Source: Sphingopyxis sp. MSC1_008 (GTDB taxonomy: Bacteria > Pseudomonadota > Alphaproteobacteria > Sphingomonadales > Sphingomonadaceae). From it: a stretch of DNA of 64,000 nucleotides. The number at the start of each line of letters is the position of its first letter. The stretch's first letter is position 1. The stretch is taken from assembly GCF_023197165.1 (NCBI RefSeq), contig NZ_JALPRD010000012.1:1-64000 (forward strand). The letters run 5' to 3'. Below, piece by piece: positions 26,336 to 36,352 of this stretch. A model generated the notes under the pieces. The model was given only the letters and a program-made list of their open reading frames with translations. It ran no database searches and was not told the DNA's origin. A program made the translations under genes and the position numbers.

Positions 26336-26643
26336 ACCACCAGCATCCTTGTTACCAGCACCGATCCCGCCCAGATCATCGCGACGAGGCCCAGCATCTG
26401 CCAATATCCACCCTCGCCGACGCGGCGGCGCAGCCAGGCCGCGGCGAGCCACGCGAGCACGAGCGTGGGGGTCAGGATCAGCAGGCTGAAACGCAGCAGC
26501 CCGTCGGCAATCGGTCCGCGGGTCGTGGCCTCTTCGAACAGCGTATAGCCCTCGACCCCCCACCAGAAAGCGGCGGTGAGCACGACCATGCCCGCGAGCG
26601 ACCAATATTGCCAAAAACGGCTCGGGGGCCAGAGCGGGCCCAT
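26332..26643 (-). CDS. small membrane protein, function unknown
   Basis: A 103-residue protein with three hydrophobic helices (around 13-30, 50-71 and 80-98). I do not recognise a family with a known role. It lies 4 bases after sspB and overlaps fumC by 4, so translation of the three is probably coupled. Confidence 0.7.
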   Translation of the reverse strand: MGPLWPPSRFWQYWSLAGMVVLTAAFWWGVEGYTLFEEATTRGPIADGLLRFSLLILTPTLVLAWLAAAWLRRRVGEGGYWQMLGLVAMIWAGSVLVTRMLVV

Positions 26644-26647
26644 CGCG

Positions 26648-27130
26648 CTATCGCTTCTTGCCGAAGTCCACCGTCACGACGTTCGATCCATCCTCGGTCG
26701 TAACCTCGGGCCGGTCGTTGTCGGCCTCGTCATGCGGCTCGGGCTGCGTTTCGTCGTCGTCGCTCACCTGGAACTGCAGCCCGAAATCGACTGACGGATC
26801 GACGAAGGCGGTGATCGCGGCATAGGGAATCGTCAGGATCGACGGCGTCTGGTTGAACGACAGGCCGACGCTGAAATGGTCGTCCTCGACCTTCAGGTCC
26901 CAGAAACGGTTTTGCAGCACGATCGTCATCTCGTCGGGGAATTTTGCGATCAGATGCGCCGGGATATCGACCCCGACGGCCTGCGTCTTGAAGGTGATAT
27001 AGAAATGATGTTCGCCGGGCAGGCTGTCATAACCGACGATCTGGCTGAGAACGCGTCCGACCACGGCGCGCAGCGCATCCTGCACGATTTCGTCATAGGG
27101 AATCAGGCTGTCGCGTACATCGTCACTCAT
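26648..27130 (-). CDS. sspB: SspB-family ClpXP proteolysis adaptor
   Basis: A 160-residue protein resembling alphaproteobacterial SspB: an N-terminal helix (YDEIVQDALRAVVGRVL), a beta-rich substrate-binding core (FYITFKTQAVGVDIPAHL, MTIVLQNRFWDLKVEDDHFSV split here), a long acidic linker and a short C-terminal VVTVDFGKKR that fits the ClpX-binding tail. It would deliver ssrA-tagged and other substrates to ClpXP. First gene of the sspB-membrane protein-fumC unit, divergent from hisB. Confidence 0.92.
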   Translation of the reverse strand: MSDDVRDSLIPYDEIVQDALRAVVGRVLSQIVGYDSLPGEHHFYITFKTQAVGVDIPAHLIAKFPDEMTIVLQNRFWDLKVEDDHFSVGLSFNQTPSILTIPYAAITAFVDPSVDFGLQFQVSDDDETQPEPHDEADNDRPEVTTEDGSNVVTVDFGKKR

Positions 27131-27217
27131 GGGGCGAGGGGATGAACGCGCGCCGCGCGCCGGTCAAGGGGGGAGAATCGCCTTGCAACGCGAAATACAG
27201 GCTCTAAGGCGTGCGCC

Positions 27218-27805
27218 ATGCGTACCGCCACCGTCCAGCGCACGACCAAGGAAACGGATATCGCGATCGCCGTCAATCTCGACGGAACGGGCGAATATTC
27301 GGTGTCCACCGGCATCGGTTTTCTCGACCATATGGTCGAGCAATTGTCGCGCCATTCGCTGATCGACATCTCGATGCAGGTGAAGGGCGACCTTCATATC
27401 GACCAGCATCACACCGTCGAGGATTCGGCGCTCGCGCTCGGCGAAGCGGTGGCCAAGGCGCTCGGCGACAAGCGCGGCATCGCGCGCTACGGCGAGGCGC
27501 ATGCGCCGATGGACGAGACGCTGACGCGCTGCGTGCTCGATATTTCGGGGCGCCCGCACTGCGTTTATAAATCGGCCTTCTCGCAGCCGCGGCTCGGCGA
27601 GATGGACACCGAGATGTTCCCGCACTGGTTCCACAGTTTCGCGCAGGCGGCGGGGATCACGCTGCACATCGAAATGCTGTACGGCGAGAATAATCATCAC
27701 ATCGCCGAAAGTATGTACAAGGCGCTCGCACGCGCGCTGCGGCAAGCGGTCGAGATCGACCCGCGCAAGGGCGATGCGATCCCCTCGACCAAGGGCGTTC
27801 TCTAG
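27218..27805 (+). CDS. hisB: imidazoleglycerol-phosphate dehydratase
   Basis: Sixth step of histidine synthesis, cytosolic Mn enzyme. The 195 residues are the monofunctional length. The metal-binding motifs [14 protein letters not shown] near 65-78 and the later ENNHHIAE are visible, as is [14 protein letters not shown]. It begins a run hisB-hisH-hisA-hisF on the plus strand. Confidence 0.98.
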   Translation: MRTATVQRTTKETDIAIAVNLDGTGEYSVSTGIGFLDHMVEQLSRHSLIDISMQVKGDLHIDQHHTVEDSALALGEAVAKALGDKRGIARYGEAHAPMDETLTRCVLDISGRPHCVYKSAFSQPRLGEMDTEMFPHWFHSFAQAAGITLHIEMLYGENNHHIAESMYKALARALRQAVEIDPRKGDAIPSTKGVL

Positions 27806-27814
27806 GGCCAGATA

Positions 27815-28410
27815 ATGAGCAGCATTGCCCTGATCGACTATGGCGCGGGCAATCTTCGCTCGGTGCATAATGCGCTCGTCGCGGCGGGCGCGGAGAATGT
27901 CGCCGTCACCGCCGATCCCGATCTTGTCGCGAAGGCCGATCGCATCGTGTTGCCCGGCGTCGGCGCGTTCGCCGCTTGCATGAATGGACTGTCGGCGATC
28001 GACGGACTCATCGCTGCGATGGAGCGGCGGGTTCGCGGCGAAGGCGCCCCCTTCCTCGGCATCTGCGTCGGCATGCAATTGCTCGCCGACGCGGGCGAGG
28101 AGCATGGGCGGCACGAAGGGCTCGGCTGGATTACCGGCACCGTGCGTGCGTTCGATCCGGCGCCGGGCCTCCGCATCCCGCACATGGGCTGGAACGACGT
28201 CGTGCCCAGCTTCGCGCATCCGGTGATCGCCGCGGGCGAGGCTTATTATCTCCACGGCTATCATTTCGCCGACGCGGTCGATGTCGCCGCGACCAGCAGC
28301 CATGGCACGCGCTTTGTCGCGGCGGTGGCGAAGGACAATATCGTCGGCGTCCAGTATCATCCCGAAAAAAGCCAGGCCTATGGCCTCGCAACGCTCGAAA
28401 GGTTCCTGAA

Positions 28411-28423
<13 letters not shown>
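27815..28423 (+). CDS. hisH: imidazole glycerol phosphate synthase glutaminase subunit
   Basis: A 202-residue class I glutamine amidotransferase that feeds ammonia to HisF. It has the nucleophile Cys in [11 protein letters not shown] near residue 86 and the His/Glu pair in QYHPEKSQ near the end. It starts 9 bases after hisB and overlaps the start of hisA by 13 bases. Confidence 0.97.
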
Positions 28424-29145
<722 letters not shown>

Positions 29146-29162
29146 GGCCGATAGCTTTTCTC

Positions 29163-29247
29163 GTTCCCCGGCGAAGGCCGGGGCCCAGAGCACCACAGGG
29201 CAAGCGTTGCGCGATAACGCTCTGGACCCCGGCCTTCGCCGGGGAAC
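29163..29247. repeat. intergenic inverted repeat (GTTCCCCGGCGAAGGCCGGGG type)
   Basis: GTTCCCCGGCGAAGGCCGGGG (given with its partner ending in CGCCGGGGAAC) and an inner CCAGAGC/GCTCTGG form a long stem around a ~27-base spacer. It lies between hisA and hisF, interrupting an otherwise tightly packed operon. It resembles other dispersed two-arm palindromes in this window. Confidence 0.75.
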
Positions 29248-29260
29248 AGGAAAGGACGCA

Positions 29261-30025
29261 ATGACCGTCCGCGTCCGCGTCATCCCCTGCCTCGACGTCG
29301 CCGACGGGCGCGTCGTGAAGGGGGTCAATTTCGTCGACCTCCGCGATGCGGGCGATCCCGTCGAAGCCGCACGCGCCTATGACGCCGCGGGTGCCGACGA
29401 GCTTTGCTTTCTGGACATCAGCGCCAGCCACCAGGGGCGCGGCACCTTGCTCGATATGGTCAGCCGCACCGCCGAGGTCTGTTTCATGCCGCTCACCGTC
29501 GGCGGCGGGGTGCGCAGCGCCGACGATGCGCGCGCGCTGCTGCTCGCGGGCGCCGACAAGGTCGCGGTGAACAGCGCCGCGGTCGCGCGGCCCGAACTCG
29601 TCGCCGACATCGCCGACCGCTTTGGCAGTCAGTGTGCGGTCGGCAGCATCGATGCGCGGAAGGTCGAAGAGGGGCGCTGGGAAATCTTCACCCACGGCGG
29701 GCGCAAGCCGACGGGTATCGATGCGCTCGAACACGCCGTCCGTCTTGCCGAACTCGGCGCAGGCGAATTGCTCGTTACCAGCATGGACCGTGACGGCACC
29801 AAGGACGGCTACGACCTGATGCTCACCCGCGCGATCGCCGATGCGGTCGGCGTGCCGGTGATTGCATCGGGCGGCGTCGGCAATCTCGACCATCTCGTCG
29901 CAGGTGTGATCGAGGGCGGCGCGAGCGCGGTGCTCGCCGCGAGCATCTTCCACTTCGGCGACGCGACGGTCGCCGAAGCGCACGCGCGGCTCGCTGCTGC
30001 CGGATTGCCGGTTCGCGCGCATTAA
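29261..30025 (+). CDS. hisF: imidazole glycerol phosphate synthase cyclase subunit
   Basis: A 254-residue TIM barrel converting PRFAR plus ammonia to IGP and AICAR, partner of His[20 protein letters not shown] supplies the first catalytic Asp; [15 protein letters not shown] supplies the second; VIASGGVG binds phosphate. GAAAGGA precedes the ATG. No hisE or hisI follows; the next gene is an unrelated antiporter. Confidence 0.97.
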   Translation: MTVRVRVIPCLDVADGRVVKGVNFVDLRDAGDPVEAARAYDAAGADELCFLDISASHQGRGTLLDMVSRTAEVCFMPLTVGGGVRSADDARALLLAGADKVAVNSAAVARPELVADIADRFGSQCAVGSIDARKVEEGRWEIFTHGGRKPTGIDALEHAVRLAELGAGELLVTSMDRDGTKDGYDLMLTRAIADAVGVPVIASGGVGNLDHLVAGVIEGGASAVLAASIFHFGDATVAEAHARLAAAGLPVRAH

Positions 30026-30074
30026 ATCCCGTCGCGGGGTAGTCAGGCGGGAAGGGGGCTGCAATAGACGTCGC

Positions 30075-31163
30075 ATGACCTCGAAACTCCGCCTCGCCGA
30101 CCGCACCAACGACATCTTCCCCATATTGGGCTTCGTTGCCGCGATGGCGAGCCTCGCGATGCCGCTCAATGCCTGGGTGGTCGCGTTCATTCTGGCGGGC
30201 GCGGTCGTCGCGGCGGTCCACCATGCCGAGGTGATCGCGCACCGCGTCGGCGAACCGTTCGGCACATTGATCCTCGCGCTCGCGGTGACGGTGATCGAGG
30301 TCGGGCTGATCCTCACGCTGATGCAGGCCGAACCGGAAAAGGCGCAGACGCTGGCACGCGACACGGTGTTCGCGGCGGTGATGGTGATCCTCAATCTCTT
30401 GATGGGCCTCTGTCTGCTCAGCGGAGCGATCCGTCATCACGAGCAGCGTTTCCAGCGTACCGGCATCGGCGCCGCGCTTGCGACGCTGACGGTGCTCACG
30501 GTCGTAACCTTGGTGCTCCCGAATTTCACGTCGAGCGTGTCCGGGCCCTTCTATTCGGCGACGCAGCTCGGCTTCGTCGCGGTGGTCTCGTTGATTCTCT
30601 ATGGCACCTTTGCGCTGGTGCAGACGGTTCGCCACCGCGACTATTTCCTTCCCGACGGCGATGCCGACGGCGACGGTGTACCCGACGCGCACGCCGCGCC
30701 CCCGAGCGTCCAGCGTACCGCGATTTCGGGCGCGCTGCTGCTCGCCAGCCTCGTCGCGGTCGTGCTTCTCGCGAAAAACCTGTCGCCAATCATGGGCGCG
30801 CTGCTCGCTGACTGGGGCGCACCGCCCGCGGTGCTCGGCGTGCTGATCGCGGCGCTGATCCTCGCGCCCGAAGGTTTGGCAGCGGTGCGCGCGGCGAAGG
30901 CCGACCGTTTGCAGACAAGCCTCAACCTCGCGCTCGGCTCGGCACTCGCGACGATCGGCCTCACCATTCCGGCGGTTGCGATCCTGTCGATCATGACCGA
31001 CCTGCCGATCAGCCTCGGGCTCGATGCCAAGTCGACGGTGCTGCTCTTCCTGTCGCTGATCGTATCGGTGCAGACGCTTGCGAACGGCCGCACGACCGTG
31101 CTGCAGGGGGTGATCCACCTGATGCTGTTTGCGATCTACCTGTTCACGACCTTTGTGCCCTGA
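30075..31163 (+). CDS. ChaA-like Ca2+(Na+,K+)/H+ antiporter
   Basis: A 362-residue membrane protein of the cation/Ca2+ exchanger superfamily with about eleven TM helices in two inverted halves. Acidic family motifs LALAVTVIEVGLI in the first half and ILAPEGLAAVRAA in the second supply the ion-binding glutamates. The loop between halves contains DGDADGDGVPD (from about residue 194), which looks like a Ca2+-binding EF-hand or thrombospondin-3-like loop. It starts 49 bases after hisF but is probably functionally unrelated. Confidence 0.86.
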   Translation: MTSKLRLADRTNDIFPILGFVAAMASLAMPLNAWVVAFILAGAVVAAVHHAEVIAHRVGEPFGTLILALAVTVIEVGLILTLMQAEPEKAQTLARDTVFAAVMVILNLLMGLCLLSGAIRHHEQRFQRTGIGAALATLTVLTVVTLVLPNFTSSVSGPFYSATQLGFVAVVSLILYGTFALVQTVRHRDYFLPDGDADGDGVPDAHAAPPSVQRTAISGALLLASLVAVVLLAKNLSPIMGALLADWGAPPAVLGVLIAALILAPEGLAAVRAAKADRLQTSLNLALGSALATIGLTIPAVAILSIMTDLPISLGLDAKSTVLLFLSLIVSVQTLANGRTTVLQGVIHLMLFAIYLFTTFVP

Positions 31164-31182
31164 GGCGACGACCATTTATTTC

Positions 31183-31287
31183 CGTCATGCTGAACTTGTT
31201 TCAGCATCCATGGCCCGCCCTCTCATCTGGCGCGCTGCATCAGTGGCCAGGTCTGGCCATGGACCCTGAAACAAGTTCAGGGTGACG
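31183..31287. repeat. intergenic inverted repeat (CTGAACTTGTTTCAG type)
   Basis: CGTCATGCTGAACTTGTTTC, with CATGGCC extending the arm, is mirrored by GGCCATGG and GAAACAAGTTCAGGGTGACG around a ~50-base spacer. It lies between the convergent antiporter and ketosynthase genes. A dispersed palindromic element of a type different from those at 7338 and 21806. Confidence 0.75.
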
Positions 31288-31300
31288 AGTAAATGATGGT

Positions 31301-32437
31301 TCAGGTCTTGCGGACGAACACCGTCCCCGCCGAATAGCCCGCACCGAACGAACAGATCAGCCCGGTGTCGCCCGCCGTCATATCCTCATGATTGAGGTGG
31401 AAGGCGATGATCGACCCGGCGCTCGACGTGTTGCCATAGGTATCGAGCACCGTCGGGCTCTCGTCGTCGTTCGCCTCATGCCCCAGCACGCGATGCGCGA
31501 TCAGCCGGTTCATGTTGGTGTTCGCCTGGTGGAGCCACAGGCGGCGCATGTCGCTGCCTTCGAGGTTCAGCACCTCCATCTGCTCGACGATCAGATTGGC
31601 CACCCACGGCACGACTTCCTTGAACACCTTGCGGCCTTCCTGGACGAAAAGCTTGTCGCTCTTCGGTCCCGACTGGTCGATCCCGCCATGGCCGCGGTTG
31701 AGGAAGCCGAAATTGTTGCGGATATTGTTCGAGAATTGCGTCTTCAGCTTGGTGCCGAGGATATCCCAATGCCCCGCGGGAGCGATGGTCTTGTCCTCGA
31801 CGAGGATCGCGGTCGCGACGTCGCCGAAGATGAAATGGCTGTCGCGGTCGCGCCAGTTCAAATGCCCTGAACAGATTTCGGGGTTCACGATGAGCACGCT
31901 CTTTGCGTGGCCGGCGCGGATATAATCGGCGGCGGTCTGAATGCCGAAGGTCGCCGACGAGCAGGCGACATTCATGTCGAACCCGAAACCGTCGATCCCG
32001 AGCGCATCCTGAATTTCGACCGCCATTGCCGGATAGGGGCGCTGCATGTTCGACGCGGCGCACAGCACCGCATCGACCTCCGAAGCCTCGCGTCCCGCGC
32101 GTGCGAGCGCGTCCTTTGCCGCAAGGACGCCGATTTCGGCGAGGATCGACAGTTCGTCGTTGCTGCGCTCGGCGATGCGCGGCGCCATATGTTCGGGGTC
32201 GAGAATGCCCGCCTTGTCGACGACGAAGCGCGATCCGATGCCGCTCGCCTTCTCGATAAATTCGACACTCGATTCAGCCAGTTCGGCAATTTCGCCGGCC
32301 GCTATGGAAGCTGCATTTTCCCTATTGTGCAGCGCAACATACGCGTTAAAACTGGCGACAAGTTCTTCGTTGGAGATGCGTTCGGCGGGGGTGAAGAGGC
32401 CGGTTGCGGAAATGACCGGCTGCGGTGTGTGCGACAT
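31301..32437 (-). CDS. FabH-like beta-ketoacyl synthase III family protein
   Basis: A 378-residue thiolase-superfamily condensing enzyme, longer than classical FabH (about 320). The nucleophile C159 lies in NVACSSATFG. The His and Asn of the triad are in LWLHQANTNM and DTYGNTSSAGS. Longer FabH-like proteins of this sort condense medium-chain acyl-CoA with malonyl-ACP or make ketoacyl products; the substrate here is an inference. The start at 32437 is set by homology (TPQPVISATGLFTP); it is divergent from an unknown gene. Confidence 0.88.
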   Translation of the reverse strand: MSHTPQPVISATGLFTPAERISNEELVASFNAYVALHNRENAASIAAGEIAELAESSVEFIEKASGIGSRFVVDKAGILDPEHMAPRIAERSNDELSILAEIGVLAAKDALARAGREASEVDAVLCAASNMQRPYPAMAVEIQDALGIDGFGFDMNVACSSATFGIQTAADYIRAGHAKSVLIVNPEICSGHLNWRDRDSHFIFGDVATAILVEDKTIAPAGHWDILGTKLKTQFSNNIRNNFGFLNRGHGGIDQSGPKSDKLFVQEGRKVFKEVVPWVANLIVEQMEVLNLEGSDMRRLWLHQANTNMNRLIAHRVLGHEANDDESPTVLDTYGNTSSAGSIIAFHLNHEDMTAGDTGLICSFGAGYSAGTVFVRKT

Positions 32438-32627
32438 ATGGTTCTCGTGTGTCTTATCGTTCCAAGACACGCTGATTAGGCTCCGTCGCGGCGCCGTGCA
32501 ACGCCCCACAGCTTGCTGAACAATGTCCGACAACATGGTTAACCCACCACTAACCATTTTGGTGGCAGACTGTTTGATGCAGGCCTCCGGGGGGATGGCT
32601 CCTCGGGCGCCGTGCGGGAGCACGACC

Positions 32628-33179
32628 ATGGCGACGCGTTCGGGACCGGCAGCAGGCGATCTGTCGATATCGGAAATCAAGGAATTCGCGGGCTTTCCAG
32701 CGGCGACGCAGCGCTACATCCGCCGCTCGCTCGACATCGGGCTTGAACGCGACGATGCGATCGCGCGCTGGTCGCGCGACATGGTCGAAGAAACCGCAAT
32801 CCGCGTCCAGGCGCGCGTCTATCAGCGGTTACACGACATTCGCGGGCATATTCCCGACGACAGCGGGCTCGATGCGCTCGAACATTTCATGGCGCCGCTG
32901 ATCGCGGTGTCGGCCTTCGACCTTGGGCAGGACCGGCTGCACGCCTTTGCGCCCTACCGCTTCCTCTATGAACGGCTGCTCGGCGCGCATGCGCGGCCGT
33001 GGCTGCCCGGCGCCTTTTGCGCCGCGGCGTCGCTGCCCCACCTTCATCCCGACAAGCGCAAACTGCTTCTCCAGACGATCAGCGAAGCCGCGGCGACCGC
33101 ACCCGGCTGGTCGGCGCGCGAGCCGAGCTTCTATCCCGAATGGGTCGACAAGATCGACGAGACGCGGCCCGCGAACTAG
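32628..33179 (+). CDS. conserved-looking protein of unknown function
   Basis: A 183-residue soluble, mostly helical protein without signal or TM helices. I do not recognise a family. Notable stretches are FPAATQRYIRRSLDIGLERD, FAPYRFLYERLL and PDKRKLLLQTISEAA. The start at 32628 follows GGGAG; an in-frame start at 32523 would add 35 residues of low plausibility. It is divergent from the FabH-like gene and convergent with the TSUP permease. Confidence 0.62.
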   Translation: MATRSGPAAGDLSISEIKEFAGFPAATQRYIRRSLDIGLERDDAIARWSRDMVEETAIRVQARVYQRLHDIRGHIPDDSGLDALEHFMAPLIAVSAFDLGQDRLHAFAPYRFLYERLLGAHARPWLPGAFCAAASLPHLHPDKRKLLLQTISEAAATAPGWSAREPSFYPEWVDKIDETRPAN

Positions 33180-33201
33180 TTTCCGGCGCCGGCCGGAAAG
33201 A

Positions 33202-33969
33202 TCAGATCACCGCGCGATAAAGGCCGAAGGCGCTGGTCGCGGTTAGCACGACGCCGACCATCACGAGCATGACCTTCGGCGAGAAGCGCTTCGCCATCAT
33301 GGCGCCAAGCGGGGCCGCCGCCACGCCGCCGATGATCAGCCCAAGCGTCGGCCCCAATATCTCGTTGATACCGAGGTTCGCGATGAAAGCGATCGAGACC
33401 GCGACGGCGAGGAAGAATTCGACGCTGTTGACCGTGCCGACCACCTTGCGCGGTTCGCCGCCCTGGACGAGCAGGTTCGACGTCACGACCGGACCCCAGC
33501 CGCCGCCACCTGCGGCGTCGAGGAAGCCGCCGACGATCGCCAAGGGGGCCACGACCTTGGGCTTTGCGATCTTGGGCGGATAGAGCAGGCCGCGAATGAG
33601 CAGCCACACGCCGATCAGCACCAGATAGCCGAGGACGAAGGGCTTCACGACGTCGGCGTGAAGCGACGAAAGGACATAGGCGCCCAGGACGCCGCCGATG
33701 ACCCCGGGGATCAGCAGCCGGAAGAACAGCGGCCAGTCGATATTGCGATGGAATAAATGGCTGAGCCCCGACGCGCCGGTCGTGAAGATTTCGACGACAT
33801 GGATGCGCGCCGACGCCGTTGCGGGCGGCACGCCGAGAACGGCGACGAGCAATGTGTTACAGATGACGCCGAACGCCATGCCGAGCGCGCCGTCGACCAG
33901 CTGCGCGGCGAAACCGATGAGGATGAACGGCAGGAGCGCGGTAAAGTCGATAGCCGCTAGATCAATCAT
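33202..33969 (-). CDS. TSUP (TauE/SafE) family permease
   Basis: A 255-residue membrane protein with about eight TM helices. The two-fold repeat with AAQLVDGALGMAFGV in the first half and DAAGGGGWGPVVTSNLL in the second is typical of the sulfite/anion exporter TSUP family. The substrate (sulfite, sulfonates or other organic anions) is not determinable. It is downstream of a LysR gene on the same strand with a 124-base gap. Confidence 0.9.
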   Translation of the reverse strand: MIDLAAIDFTALLPFILIGFAAQLVDGALGMAFGVICNTLLVAVLGVPPATASARIHVVEIFTTGASGLSHLFHRNIDWPLFFRLLIPGVIGGVLGAYVLSSLHADVVKPFVLGYLVLIGVWLLIRGLLYPPKIAKPKVVAPLAIVGGFLDAAGGGGWGPVVTSNLLVQGGEPRKVVGTVNSVEFFLAVAVSIAFIANLGINEILGPTLGLIIGGVAAAPLGAMMAKRFSPKVMLVMVGVVLTATSAFGLYRAVI

Positions 33970-34093
33970 GTTTCATCCCAACCCTTTTGATTGACAACCT
34001 GCTGCCGGGATTCGCCGCGGCGCGCCAGCCCAATTTTTCTGCTCGCGGCAAAGGGATTTGTTTCCGCGCCCGACCGAACCACGCCAAACCGGG

Positions 34094-35020
34094 TCAGCCG
34101 GTCAAGTCGTCGGGCAGGTTGTCGCGCACATAATCGATGAAAGCGCGCAGCTTGGGCATCACCTGCTTGCGGCCGGGGTAATAGAGGAAGAGGCCCGATG
34201 TCGACGCGGCATGGTCGGTTAGCACCAGTTCGAGCTCGCCCGATTCGACCATCGCCGTCGCCATCGGTTCGGCCATCATGCCCATTGCGACCCCGGCGCG
34301 CATCGCGACCAAGGCGGCGATCCAGTCGTTGACGATAATCGGGCCGGTGACCGCGACGTCGAAATCGCGATTGCCGCGTTCGAAGGTCCACGGCATCAGC
34401 CCGCCGCTTGCAAGGCGGAACCGGACGCAGCGGTGGTCGCGCAAATCCTCGGGCGTCCGGGGGCGGCCATATTTGTCGAGATAGGCGGGCGCCGCGGCGA
34501 CGACAAAGCGAAAGGAGCCGGTCAGGCGGACCGCGATCATGTCGGCGTCGAGCGCTTCACCCATCCGTACCCCGGCATCGAAGCCGCCCGCGCTGAGGTC
34601 GGCGAGCGCGTCGTCGGCATAGATTTCGAGCTCGATCTCGGGATAGGTTTCGCAAAAGCCCGCGATGATCGGTTCGAACAGCGGCTGGACCGCGCCGCGC
34701 ATCAGGTTGATGCGGAGGCGCCCCGCAGGCCGGTTGCCGAGATTGCGCGCGGCTTCATAGGCATCGGCGAGCCCCGAATAAGCCGGCGCGGCGCGTTCGA
34801 GGAACATTTCGCCCGCTTGCGTGAGGCCCACGCTACGCGTCGTGCGCATGAACAAGGGCGCGCCGACGCGTGCTTCGAGCGCTTTCACGGTCTGGCTGAT
34901 CGCGGAGGGCGAGACGCCGAGGTCGGCGGCGGCGGCGGAAAAGCTGCGCCGTTCCGCAACACGCAGGAAGGCTTCGATCCCGTCGAGCGCCCCTTGGGGG
35001 ATTGTTAAATCCTGCTTCAA
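34094..35020 (-). CDS. LysR family transcriptional regulator (CrgA-like)
   Basis: A 308-residue LTTR. The winged helix-turn-helix is at residues 12-70 (AFLRVAERRSFSAAAADLGVSPSAISQTV split by spacing, RVGAPLFMRTTRSVGLT). The periplasmic-binding-like effector domain has the form of the CrgA subgroup (RINLMRGAVQPLF, FDAGVRMGEALDADMIAVRL). It starts with TTG; no ATG or GTG upstream is possible because of an in-frame stop. It is divergent from the small secreted protein at 35105 and upstream of the TSUP permease, either of which could be a target. Confidence 0.88.
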   Translation of the reverse strand: MKQDLTIPQGALDGIEAFLRVAERRSFSAAAADLGVSPSAISQTVKALEARVGAPLFMRTTRSVGLTQAGEMFLERAAPAYSGLADAYEAARNLGNRPAGRLRINLMRGAVQPLFEPIIAGFCETYPEIELEIYADDALADLSAGGFDAGVRMGEALDADMIAVRLTGSFRFVVAAAPAYLDKYGRPRTPEDLRDHRCVRFRLASGGLMPWTFERGNRDFDVAVTGPIIVNDWIAALVAMRAGVAMGMMAEPMATAMVESGELELVLTDHAASTSGLFLYYPGRKQVMPKLRAFIDYVRDNLPDDLTG

Positions 35021-35104
35021 AGCACTTGCAGATTATAGAGGATTATCTATCTGCGCAACCGCGACTAAAAAGGTTGCACAAAGAAACGAAAGGAAACCTC
35101 TCCC

Positions 35105-35440
35105 ATGGCCTATCAGCTCTCCTCTTATCGCCGCTTTCCCGCCGCTTTCGCAATCGTCGCCGCTTCGGCGCTTGCGTTCACCGGCCTGATGGCAACCGCG
35201 AGCCCCGCTTACGCCCAGTCGGGTAGCGATTATCGCTGCGCCGGTCTGGCCGAACAGGCGCATGTCGCCGCTGGCGGCGTCGAAGGTGCCAAGCAGTCGA
35301 GCGCCAAGCGCTTTGTTTCGACCGGCAAGAAGCTGTGCGAAGCGGGCAACGAACGCGCCGCCGCCAAGCAGTTCCGCGCCGCGCTGAAGATCGCCGGCGT
35401 CGCCGAAGTCGAAACCGACAGCCAGATGGCGTCGCGCTAA
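35105..35440 (+). CDS. small secreted protein, function unknown
   Basis: A 111-residue protein with a strong Sec signal (AFAIVAASALAFTGLMA, cleavage near AYAQS). The mature part (about 74 residues) is alanine/lysine rich with two cysteines (YRCAGL and KLCEAG) likely to form a disulfide and a helical repeat-like AAAKQFRAALKIAG suggestive of a TPR hairpin. GAAAGGAAA precedes the start. It has its own terminator and is divergent from the LysR gene. Confidence 0.75.
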   Translation: MAYQLSSYRRFPAAFAIVAASALAFTGLMATASPAYAQSGSDYRCAGLAEQAHVAAGGVEGAKQSSAKRFVSTGKKLCEAGNERAAAKQFRAALKIAGVAEVETDSQMASR

Positions 35441-35499
35441 GACAGACTGACACCAATCTCCGGACCGTCCTCTCCCTCTCCCCGACGGATCCACATAAC

Positions 35500-35536
35500 T
35501 GGGGCGGCACTCATAACGAGGCCGCCCCATTTGTTT
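35500..35536 (+). terminator. rho-independent terminator of the small secreted protein gene
   Basis: TGGGGCGGC (35500-35508) and GCCGCCCCA (35521-35529) form a perfect 9-bp stem around a 12-base loop, followed by TTTGTTT. Its position 60 bases after the stop and the T-tract fit an intrinsic terminator. Confidence 0.85.
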
Positions 35537-35560
35537 GCGCGCGGCGCATGGTTTAGGGTG

Positions 35561-35716
35561 ATGCGCGTCATGCCCGGTAAGAAACCCCGCCGCGAAACGC
35601 CCGTCGATCGTTCGGCCGCGAAGGCCGCGATACCGCTGTGCCGGCACGAAGAACTCGCGATGCGTGAAAACCGCCTGCGGCGTGCGAACGCCGCAAAGCG
35701 CGAAGCGGACGACTAG
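35561..35716 (+). CDS. possible small basic protein
   Basis: A frame of 51 codons starting at ATG 35561 (a second ATG at 35570) encodes a very basic, helical peptide (KKPRRETP, RENRLRRANAAKREADD). GGGTG precedes the first ATG. It fills the gap between the terminator and the convergent napC. Amino-acid composition looks like a real small protein, but no family is recognised, so it may be spurious. Confidence 0.38.
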   Translation: MRVMPGKKPRRETPVDRSAAKAAIPLCRHEELAMRENRLRRANAAKREADD

Positions 35717-35728
35717 TTCGCGCGGGCG

Positions 35729-36352
35729 TCAGCCTTGCGGAATGCCCTTCATATTCGGCAGGTGATGCGCGATGCCCTTGTGGCAATCGATGCAGGTTTT
35801 CTGGCCGGTGCCGAGGTAGAGCTGGTGGATCTGTGCCGCGCGCGGCGACTGGCGGGTGAGGTCCATCGAATCATATTGATGGCAGTTGCGGCATTCGAGC
35901 GAGTCATTTGCCTTCAGCCGCGCCCATTCATGCTTGGCGAGCTCGAGCCTTTTGTCGAGGAATTTCTCGCGCGATTCAATCGACCCGAAAATCTTGCCCC
36001 ACACCTCCTTCGACGCCTGCATCTTGCGGCCCATCTTGTCGGTCCAGTTGTGCGGCACATGGCAGTCCGAACACACCGCGCGCACGCCCGAGCGGTTGTT
36101 GTAATGGATCGTCGTCTTCAGCTCGGCGAACACATTGTCGTTCATTTCGTGACAACTGGTGCAGAATTCCTCGGTGTTGGTCGCCTCCATCGCGGTGTTG
36201 AAGCCGCCCCAGAAGATGATGCCGGCGATGAAGCCGCCGAGCGTCAGGAAGCCCATGCTGAAATGCAGGCTGGGCCGCCACACCGTCGTCCAGAAGGGTT
36301 TAATCCAGCCCCAGACGCGCAGCCATATCGCGCGAAGCCGCCCCCCGATCAT
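35729..36352 (-). CDS. napC: NapC/NirT-type tetraheme cytochrome c
   Basis: A 207-residue membrane-anchored quinol dehydrogenase passing electrons to NapB/NapA. One TM helix lies near 31-50. Four CxxCH heme sites are at C64-H68, C94-H98, C154-H158 and C187-H191, as in NapC. The start at 36352 overlaps the napB stop by ATGA; the longer frame overlaps napB. It is the last gene of napEFDABC and serves as the quinol entry point, there being no napGH. Confidence 0.95.
   Translation of the reverse strand: MIGGRLRAIWLRVWGWIKPFWTTVWRPSLHFSMGFLTLGGFIAGIIFWGGFNTAMEATNTEEFCTSCHEMNDNVFAELKTTIHYNNRSGVRAVCSDCHVPHNWTDKMGRKMQASKEVWGKIFGSIESREKFLDKRLELAKHEWARLKANDSLECRNCHQYDSMDLTRQSPRAAQIHQLYLGTGQKTCIDCHKGIAHHLPNMKGIPQG

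Noticed and set aside
25049..26548. 499-codon plus-strand frame
   Set aside because: Antisense of fumC; the product lacks family resemblance.
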